Shown here: positions 19,368 to 24,488 of the stretch, one piece after another | Layout of the letters: every line of letters begins with the position of its first letter | How positions within the stretch are numbered: the stretch's first letter is position 1 | From: an uncultured Aquimarina sp. | Lineage (GTDB): Bacteria; Bacteroidota; Bacteroidia; Flavobacteriales; Flavobacteriaceae | Direction of reading: 5' to 3' | Assembly (NCBI GenBank): GCA_947493035.1 | Contig: CANLOW010000002.1 | Location: forward strand, 248,001-312,000 | Length of the DNA stretch: 64,000 nt | Position numbers and translations under genes: made by a program | Notes under the pieces: model-generated | What the model was told of the DNA's origin: nothing | What the model saw: the letters and a program-made list of their open reading frames with translations, nothing else | Database searches by the model: none

Positions 19368-19898
19368 ATGAAAAACAAATTTCTTTTATCCCTTTTGTTT
19401 ATTGGGATAGCAACACAAATCTATTCTCAATTAAGTGTGAATAGTGTTATCGGAATTTCTGATAATGGACTTGCAAATTCAACCAATTTTAATATTCCCG
19501 TTAGTTCTAAACTAGATTTGGAGTTTGGTTTATACTACAACTCTAATGATTATGATTTAGAGGATCAAAGCCTAGATATTCCTATTGATGTCTTCACAGG
19601 ACAACTAGGTGTTGTAAAAACCATTAAACCTCTAAGCAGTAATTTAATTAAATCAGCCTTTTTGGGAGGAGCTTCAGTAGGTGTTGAAGTATTAAATGAT
19701 GGACGTTCAGAGTTATCTGACGGAACTTTATTAAAAGATGAAAGCGGTCTTATCTATGGTATCTATGTTGGTATTCAAAGTGCTGTCAAGATTGCTCCTA
19801 AATGGGATTTAGTAGCTCGATACAACAGCTTTTATCACAGTAATAGTATTACTGATCACAAATTTATTCTAGGTCTAGGGTTAGGCTATAACTTCTAA
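19368..19898 (+). CDS. TraO-like outer-membrane beta-barrel protein
   Basis: A 176-residue protein with a signal peptide (about 1-20, ending IYSQ) and alternating beta-strand pattern ending in Phe (LGLGLGYNF), as in outer-membrane barrels. The layout recalls conjugal-transfer protein TraO of Bacteroides elements: the strand with IPIDVFTGQLGVV, the central GGASVGVEVLNDG followed by LKDESGLIYGIYVG, and the C-terminal F-x-GLGLGY-F. It is followed after 9 bp by a TraQ-like gene, which supports the reading, because TraO and TraQ belong to the same outer-membrane complex. The rest of the tra operon is missing. Confidence 0.68.
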   Translation: MKNKFLLSLLFIGIATQIYSQLSVNSVIGISDNGLANSTNFNIPVSSKLDLEFGLYYNSNDYDLEDQSLDIPIDVFTGQLGVVKTIKPLSSNLIKSAFLGGASVGVEVLNDGRSELSDGTLLKDESGLIYGIYVGIQSAVKIAPKWDLVARYNSFYHSNSITDHKFILGLGLGYNF

Positions 19899-19907
19899 AA
19901 TTAAATC

Positions 19908-21329
19908 ATGAAAATATTAAAACTAATTACTGCTATCCTTGCAGTAGCTTTTTCTTTCACTAGCTGTGAAGACAAAGAATTTGAAATTGAGAAATCATTC
20001 CCTTTTGAAGCTATAGTTTCAGGTGAAACAAAGGCATTACTATCAAATCCACTTGAAACTAAAATAAGACTAATTCAAACTAGGGAGATTCAAGGAGTCG
20101 AATATTTTGTTTCATACTCAACTTCAAAAGATGGTATTTATGAACTTAGAGGAGTAGATATTCCTACAGATACAGAAATAGAGATTTCTTCTTTAGAGGA
20201 AACTATCATCTACAAACCAAAAGAAGCAGGAAAGCATCTAATTACATTCAATCTAAGAGATTCGAATGGTAATACCGATTCTGCCAATTTAGAATATGAA
20301 ATAACCGAAGGAGACATCATTAACTTTTCTGCTACAGCTCAAAATTCGATTATTGATCCAAATGAAAGTGCAATTATCAATTTAAACATTGAGGTTGAAG
20401 AAAATGAAATTGTTCCTCAAGACTTAGTTTTCACTCTGATATTTGAAAATACTACTTCTTCAGATCCTATTACTATTTCGGGACAAACATTAAACTCAGG
20501 AGATCGTTTAAGTGATATAGATGCAAGTAATTTTATAGCAGAATACTTTCCATCAAATTCAGGTCAAACAGATATCTTAAAATTCACCCTAGAAGCTAGT
20601 AACGGTAAAACTCTTAATCAAGAAGTATCTATTACTACAAATGAAACTGATTTTGACTTTTCATTTGTTCCATCTGTAAATGAATCAATAGTTGGTAGAG
20701 AAGTAAGTGTTGCTTTTGAAATTACACAAACTACTAATGAAGCGCTTACTTATGATATAAGGATAAGTGGAAAGCAGGGGTTGCTTTATGATGAAAATAT
20801 CGGAACTCAGTTTTTGCCTACTGAAGTACTGAATATTTCTAGTGGATCAAGAGCAATGAGATTTAATGCTACAGCTGTAGATATAAATGACTTGATAATT
20901 GAGGTTTCTGCATCTAACGGACTTACAAAATCACAAACAGTAAGTTTTGAATCCTTACCCGTAGACTTTGATTTTGACTTTAATCCAAGTACAATAACTG
21001 TAATTAATAGAAGACTTCAAGTTGATTTACAAGAATCGGTTTCTATTATTTTAAATCGTCCTAATGATTTAGAGTTTATAGACCCTGAATATTCAATGAC
21101 TATACTGTCTGATGTAGGCACATTTGAGATTAATAGCATTAATGGAAATCATAGTCCTGGATCAAATATCAATTTGCCTGAAGGATCTACAATTAGTAAT
21201 GATCGGATCAATGGAGTTTTTGAATTTCCTAGAACATTAACTAATTCGGGTCAGATCACCGTAATTGTTAGAAATGACACTGGTTTTGAAGTCCGAAAAA
21301 CCATAGATGTCGAAGTCTTAACAGACTAA
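19908..21329 (+). CDS. TraQ/DUF3872-like lipoprotein with about four tandem domains
   Basis: A 473-residue lipoprotein (lipobox FTSC, Cys20). The first domain (about 25-135) follows the DUF3872/TraQ pattern: a FPFEA start, a Y-x-V-S-Y strand with GIYELRG, and a YKPKEAGKHLITFNLRDSNGN end. Three further segments of about 105-115 residues (about 138-248, 250-352 and 355-473) repeat the same order: FxF-x-P, strand, x-SNG-x-T/NDTGF, x-V-x-I/F. Ordinary TraQ is about 145 residues, so this version is about three times longer. It lies directly after the TraO-like gene. It probably sits on the inner face of the outer membrane; surface exposure is also possible. Confidence 0.65.
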   Translation: MKILKLITAILAVAFSFTSCEDKEFEIEKSFPFEAIVSGETKALLSNPLETKIRLIQTREIQGVEYFVSYSTSKDGIYELRGVDIPTDTEIEISSLEETIIYKPKEAGKHLITFNLRDSNGNTDSANLEYEITEGDIINFSATAQNSIIDPNESAIINLNIEVEENEIVPQDLVFTLIFENTTSSDPITISGQTLNSGDRLSDIDASNFIAEYFPSNSGQTDILKFTLEASNGKTLNQEVSITTNETDFDFSFVPSVNESIVGREVSVAFEITQTTNEALTYDIRISGKQGLLYDENIGTQFLPTEVLNISSGSRAMRFNATAVDINDLIIEVSASNGLTKSQTVSFESLPVDFDFDFNPSTITVINRRLQVDLQESVSIILNRPNDLEFIDPEYSMTILSDVGTFEINSINGNHSPGSNINLPEGSTISNDRINGVFEFPRTLTNSGQITVIVRNDTGFEVRKTIDVEVLTD

Positions 21330-21353
21330 AAGGCATTTCGTTCCAAAATTCAT

Positions 21354-21387
21354 AAATCAAGTAGCTTTTTAGCTGCTTGATTTTTTC
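21354..21387 (+). terminator. Terminator after the TraQ-like gene
   Basis: AATCAAGTAGC / GCTGCTTGATT stem with a short T-rich loop and a following T run. It closes the mob-T4CP-traO-traQ transcript. Confidence 0.8.
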
Positions 21388-21412
21388 TTAAATACCCTTT
21401 GCTACAAATAAG

Positions 21413-21778
21413 ATGAACTCTAAATCAAATATCAAAGCACTTAAAAGTAGATTTCAAAAATTAGAAGAAGAATGTGCTATCCTAAAAATTGAACTCAATA
21501 ATGTACATCGGTCTTATGATTTGAAAAGAAAACAATTAAAGGAATTAAAGCTGAAGATTGACAATTTTGAGGAACAGGAAATTTCAGTTTCTGATCATGC
21601 TATTGTTAGGTATTTAGAAAGAATAGATAATCTTGACATTGATAACATCAAGCAACGAATATTATCTCAAGAGGTTCTCGTTTTAATCGAAAAACTCGGC
21701 AAAAATGGGCGCTACCCAAATCAGGACTTTCAAATCGTACTGAAAAATGGTGTGGTTATTACTGTTTTGAAGAAGTAG
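21413..21778 (+). CDS. Hypothetical coiled-coil protein with a DHAIVRYLER motif
   Basis: A 121-residue protein. Residues 1-55 are a charged coiled coil (heptads around KSRFQKLEEECAILKIELNN) and residues 58-121 form a small alpha/beta domain with SDHAIVRYLERI and a basic GKNGRYPNQDFQIVLKNG segment. I recall the DHA-VRYLER pattern from small phage and mobile-element proteins of unknown role, and do not assign a function. Its stop is 19 bp before an array of 63-bp repeats, so it may be the protein that binds that array; this is inference. Confidence 0.65.
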   Translation: MNSKSNIKALKSRFQKLEEECAILKIELNNVHRSYDLKRKQLKELKLKIDNFEEQEISVSDHAIVRYLERIDNLDIDNIKQRILSQEVLVLIEKLGKNGRYPNQDFQIVLKNGVVITVLKK

Positions 21779-21797
21779 TCATTTATAAGTAGCTTTT

Positions 21798-22134
21798 ACG
21801 CTATGGAAAAATGACCATATTCGATATAGTAAACTTATTGAATATCAATGATTAAATTTAACGCTGTGGAAAAGTAACCATATTCGATATGTTAAACTTA
21901 CTGAGTATCAATAATTAAATTTAACGATGTGGGAAAGTAACCATATTCGATATGCTAAACTTACTGAATATCAATAATTAAATTTAACGCTGTGGAAAAG
22001 TAACCATATTCGATATGCTAAACTTACTGAGTATCAATAATTAAATTTAACGATGTGGGAAAGTAACCATATTCGATATACTAAACTTACTGAATATCAA
22101 TAATTAAATTTAACGCTGTGGAAAAGTAGCCATA
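21798..22134 (+). repeat. Tandem 63-bp repeat array with dimeric higher order
   Basis: Copies begin at 21798, 21861, 21924, 21987, 22050 and 22113, a period of exactly 63 bp, with the last copy cut after about 22 bp. Each full unit holds ACGcTGTGGaAAAGTAACC, a 5-bp palindrome CATAT-tcg-ATATG and AATAATTAAATTT. Copies 2 and 4 share one set of variants (CTGTGGAA, GAGTATC), and copies 3 and 5 share another (ATGTGGGA, GAATATC). The array therefore grew by duplicating a 126-bp dimer. All reading frames contain stops, so it is non-coding. A 63-bp step is six helical turns, placing every palindrome on one DNA face. Confidence 0.9.
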
Positions 22135-22151
22135 CTACTTTCTAAAAAAGT

Positions 22152-22264
22152 ACACTTAATATCCACTTATCTTGTTCTTCTGCGCTAATTTTCTATTTTG
22201 TCCTGGTACCCAGAACTAAATATAAAACTTAGCTTGATTCACTGCGTTAAGTTGATATTAACTA
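22152..22264. repeat. Palindromic module 1, 3' of the 53-aa gene
   Basis: Terminal inverted repeats (ACTTAATATCCACTT versus AAGTTGATATTAAC) enclose two internal direct repeats (CTTGTTC..CTGCGCTAA and CTTGATTC..CTGCGTTAA) and a small central hairpin (CTGGTACCCAG). A closely related module of nearly the same length lies at 22529-22639. Each sits immediately downstream of a small minus-strand gene, starting within or next to its stop codon. Confidence 0.75.
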
Positions 22265-22423
22265 TCTATTGAATAAAAATCGTTTTACTAAATGATAAAC
22301 GGCAATACCAATAATAGCTAATAATGCTAGAATGAATATTGGCTTTATAAATGAGATTAAAAGTTCATTAAGCCTATCAATAGGTTTTGCTAATGATGTT
22401 AAATCTGATAATAAGTATAGCAT
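22262..22423 (-). CDS. Small single-pass membrane protein (53 aa)
   Basis: A short minus-strand frame starting at ATG 22423 and ending with TAG at 22262-22264. It begins MLYLLSDLTSLAKP, has a hydrophobic stretch at about 25-43 (FIKPIFILALLAIIGIAV) and ends with basic residues (KRFLFNR). This is the pattern of small toxins, holin-like peptides or membrane anchors. It lies between two copies of a palindromic module. No database family is recognised. Coding status rests on the open frame, the clear membrane segment and the conserved position relative to the module. Confidence 0.5.
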   Translation of the reverse strand: MLYLLSDLTSLAKPIDRLNELLISFIKPIFILALLAIIGIAVYHLVKRFLFNR

Positions 22424-22528
22424 GGTTTAGGTTTTAATTACAAACCTAACATAAACATATTCAATTCAGTATCCAAAAATTATCTTAAGAAAATAATCGT
22501 GTGCAAAAGTGCACTTTTTTAAATGAGG

Positions 22529-22639
22529 ACACTTAATACCCCCTTATCTTGTTCATCTGCGCGAAATATTCGTCAAGGCCTATTCAGGCTCTTGTCTCAC
22601 ATCTTCACTTGATTCTCGGCGTTAAGTGGGTATTAACTA
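22529..22639. repeat. Palindromic module 2, 3' of the 75-aa gene
   Basis: The second copy of the module: ACTTAATACCCCCTTA and TAAGTGGGTATTAA form a terminal stem of about 14 bp. The inner direct repeats are CTTGTTCATCTGCGCGAA and CTTGATTCTCGGCGTTAA, and a central hairpin is around AGGCCT/AGGCT. The right terminal repeat contains the last codons and stop of the 75-aa gene. Both copies hold GTTAAGT, which fits the GTTRRRY heptamer of integron attC sites, but the heptamer is not at the outer edge. Confidence 0.75.
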
Positions 22640-22860
22640 GATTTAAAAACTTTAGAGACTACGATGATATTTGGTTGAACTAGAATTAGATTCTTTTGAG
22701 CCTGTTTTAGGTATTCGTTTGGCATCTCAGGGTTTAGTATAGCATCTACAAAAATTTTCTTATCCTGTAGCGTTTTTACTATAATATCATTATCTGTGAC
22801 AATCCTATTAGCTTCTTTGCTGATTTGAACATCAATTATTTCTTTTGCTAATTTCTCCAT
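22633..22860 (-). CDS. Hypothetical protein with DUF1778/TacA-antitoxin-like C-terminal motif
   Basis: A 75-residue protein. Residues 37-54 (FVDAILNPEMPNEYLKQA) closely follow the toxin-neutralising end of DUF1778 (TacA-type) antitoxins, whose consensus is like F-x-A-L-x-N-P-P-x-P-N-x-x-L-x-x-A. The N-terminal ribbon-helix-helix DNA-binding part of that family is absent or highly reduced. No GNAT acetyltransferase toxin is seen next to it. It may be an orphan or anti-toxin decoy, or a degraded antitoxin. The stop codon lies inside the right arm of palindromic module 2. Confidence 0.55.
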   Translation of the reverse strand: MEKLAKEIIDVQISKEANRIVTDNDIIVKTLQDKKIFVDAILNPEMPNEYLKQAQKNLILVQPNIIVVSKVFKSS

Positions 22861-22980
22861 ATTTTTATTTATTTCAACTTCCTTTGTTTACTATATATCT
22901 TTTCATAATGCCATCAATTTATTTTTAGTTTTTATGAAAATCATTTTTCATGACCATGTAGAACCTGTAAACATAGACTT

Positions 22981-23508
22981 CTACCATTTGTAATTTATAA
23001 TAGGTCTTACTGCATATCCATCGAAAGCGGAAAGAAATGATTGAATTTCTTTTATAAACAATTTTCTTAGTGCTTCATCATCTAAATTAGAAAGGGATTT
23101 ATTTTTGAAAATATGAATATGTTTTATATCACTTTCTATATATCCTTTAAGCTTTTTTACTTTTCCGAGATGAGCGAAGTCATTACGTATTTTTAATATT
23201 CTCTTGATATCATCTTTTACGTTTTTTTTGTATGCTCCTAGTATATATGCTAAATCAACCCTTACACTTAAACCAGATAGAGCCCCATTTGAATTCGGAC
23301 TAGTTAGTCTCCCATATTCTTTGAGTCTATCTTCATCCATTTTTATCCAAGTTGGTATTAGCTGAGTAATTGAATAATCTATTACAGAAGCCATTATTAA
23401 CACAGCATTCCTATCAGAGGACATAGCATCTTCAATAACTGACTTAACTTCCTCCTCAGATATTTTTAATTTTTTATTTATTTTATTAATTATATGATGC
23501 TCTTTCAT
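22981..23508 (-). CDS. MltR-like protein
   Basis: A 175-residue helical soluble protein. It has SDRNAVLIMASVIDYSITQL, GALSGLSVRVDLAYILG and KRILKIRNDFAHLGKVK, the sequence order of MltR-family proteins (named for the enteric mannitol repressor). The last motif, IRNDFAH, is also like those of HEPN-type helical domains. No mannitol genes are nearby, so a repressor role is unlikely. In mobile elements such proteins are cargo of unknown function, and a role in defence or toxin-antitoxin behaviour is possible but not shown. It starts 20 bp after the 108-aa gene and forms a two-gene operon with it. Confidence 0.7.
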   Translation of the reverse strand: MKEHHIINKINKKLKISEEEVKSVIEDAMSSDRNAVLIMASVIDYSITQLIPTWIKMDEDRLKEYGRLTSPNSNGALSGLSVRVDLAYILGAYKKNVKDDIKRILKIRNDFAHLGKVKKLKGYIESDIKHIHIFKNKSLSNLDDEALRKLFIKEIQSFLSAFDGYAVRPIINYKW

Positions 23509-23528
23509 AACTGTAACATTATCATTAT

Positions 23529-23855
23529 TTAATTATTATGAAATGTAAAAGTTAACTTTTCAACATCTTGGTTGGCTCTTAAATATCCAATACAAACCTT
23601 AAGAAATTCGATTTCCTTGAAACTTTGATAATCTCTGAACAGCTCTAGAACATTATACAGCTCTTCTTTTGTAAAAGTTTTTGTGTTTGTAACAATTCTA
23701 TTTTGCTGAATACTTAAAGGTACTTCTAAGAATTTATGTAAAAAACCCGCCGCATCATCAATAAATTCTCGATTAGTGACACTAATAACATTATGTTGAT
23801 CTGTTGCAATTATTGTATGATACCATCCTTTAAAAGCTTGATTATTTTTTTTCAT
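23529..23855 (-). CDS. Hypothetical protein (108 aa), partner of MltR-like gene
   Basis: A small alpha/beta protein of unknown family, without signal peptide or membrane segment. It begins MKKNNQAFKGWYHTIIATD and ends with FTFHNN. It is the first gene of a minus-strand pair with the MltR-like gene, at the far right of the mobilizable element where cargo is expected. Nothing in the sequence gives a catalytic motif. Confidence 0.6.
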   Translation of the reverse strand: MKKNNQAFKGWYHTIIATDQHNVISVTNREFIDDAAGFLHKFLEVPLSIQQNRIVTNTKTFTKEELYNVLELFRDYQSFKEIEFLKVCIGYLRANQDVEKLTFTFHNN

Positions 23856-24163
23856 AATTATATCAATCGGTTTATTAAACTTGAAAACAATTTTGCACTT
23901 TACGTTTCACAAAAAGTAAAAGCACTAATTTCATTTTCAACAATATACATTTTAAACCAAAACAAATTATCAAAATAAACTTTCATTATTGACACTTTTG
24001 TATGTGGAGTCAGAAGTTATGAAATCACCCTTAAAGTATATTTAATAAAGAATAAGTTTAATTTCCTTAACAAAAACAAACAAAAAACCCCACCTTATGT
24101 ACACCTCATAAGCTGGGAAGTATTAATTCTATTGGGATAGAAAGATATTGTATTGGCAAATAG
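23856..24163. other. Right end of the mobilizable element with middle att core
   Basis: A 308-bp non-coding stretch. The last 90 bp (24072-24163) match 28476-28567 over their whole length with scattered differences. They include AAACAAACAAAA, the GTACACCT motif at about 24099, the identical AAGCTGGGAAGTATTAATT and finally the core TATTGTATTGGCAAATAG. The core encodes Y-C-I-G-K-stop, differing from the mnmE core only at synonymous third positions (GGC/GGG, AAA/AAG, TAG/TAA) and at the first codon. Confidence 0.8.
24146..24163 (+). other. Middle att core between two tandem elements
   Basis: TATTGTATTGGCAAATAG reads Y-C-I-G-K-stop, like the last codons of mnmE. It is at once the right core of the first element and the left core of the second. 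The synonymous changes relative to the resident gene suggest that the core was carried in from another host's mnmE allele. Confidence 0.8.
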
Positions 24164-24355
24164 ATTTGGTTGCTTTTAACAGGGTTTTGTTTGTTTTTAG
24201 TTAACATCAAAGCTCATTTCAACAATTCAAGAAGTCTTTTTTAGCATTAAAAAACGGTTTATTTACTTTTAGTAATGTTTTTATTGCTTTTAGCTGTTCT
24301 CTAAATTAAAAACCTTCATCTAATTTTATAACAGGAAATAGAGACCACAAAATAT

Positions 24356-24393
24356 AAAATGAGCCGATTAAAACACGTAATCAACTCATTTTT
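24356..24393 (-). terminator. Probable terminator of the repeat-protein gene
   Basis: AAAATGAG..GATTA pairs with TAATC..CTCATTTT (loop about 7 nt), about 100 bp beyond the stop of the large minus-strand gene. A second, partly related GAGCCGAATAAT...CTCAT sequence lies at 24404-24434. The rest of 24164-24488 is AT-rich and has no supportable gene; it contains the left-end arm sequences of the second element. Confidence 0.55.
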
Positions 24394-24488
24394 CAACCAT
24401 ATTTGAGCCGAATAATAACTTTAATTGACTCATGGAGTACATTTCCTTCTTAGTAAAAATTTAAAACTCCGTAGTATATTTTCTAATG

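Larger units (their letters stand above)
10714..24163 (+). mobile_element. Integrative mobilizable element at mnmE (about 13.4 kb)
   Basis: Bounded by attachment cores at 10696-10713 and 24146-24163. The gene order is integrase, unknown 439-aa protein, excisionase-like HTH protein, Rep_3 initiator, iterons, primase-like protein, oriT candidate, BfmA/BtgA-like protein, DUF5712-like relaxase, VirD4-type coupling protein, TraO-like and TraQ-like proteins, an unknown coiled-coil protein, a 63-bp repeat array and minus-strand cargo. The TraA, B, C, E to N, and P components of Bacteroidota conjugative transposons are absent. The element should therefore excise and process its own DNA but borrow a mating channel from a helper. 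The right half of the element is richer in small unknown genes. Confidence 0.85.

Noticed and set aside
21798..22134. Possible CRISPR array
   Set aside because: The whole 63-bp unit is conserved with no unique spacers, the sequence is AT-rich, and no cas gene is present.
22152..22639. Integron with attC sites
   Set aside because: Only a GTTRRRY-like heptamer and foldability agree; the heptamer is inside rather than at the edge of the palindrome, and no IntI is in the window. Kept only as a finding with alternative explanations.
24075..24163. A truncated second mnmE gene in front of the middle core
   Set aside because: Only the last five codons are certain. The upstream open frame is short and lacks any clear MnmE domain, so it was not called a pseudogene.
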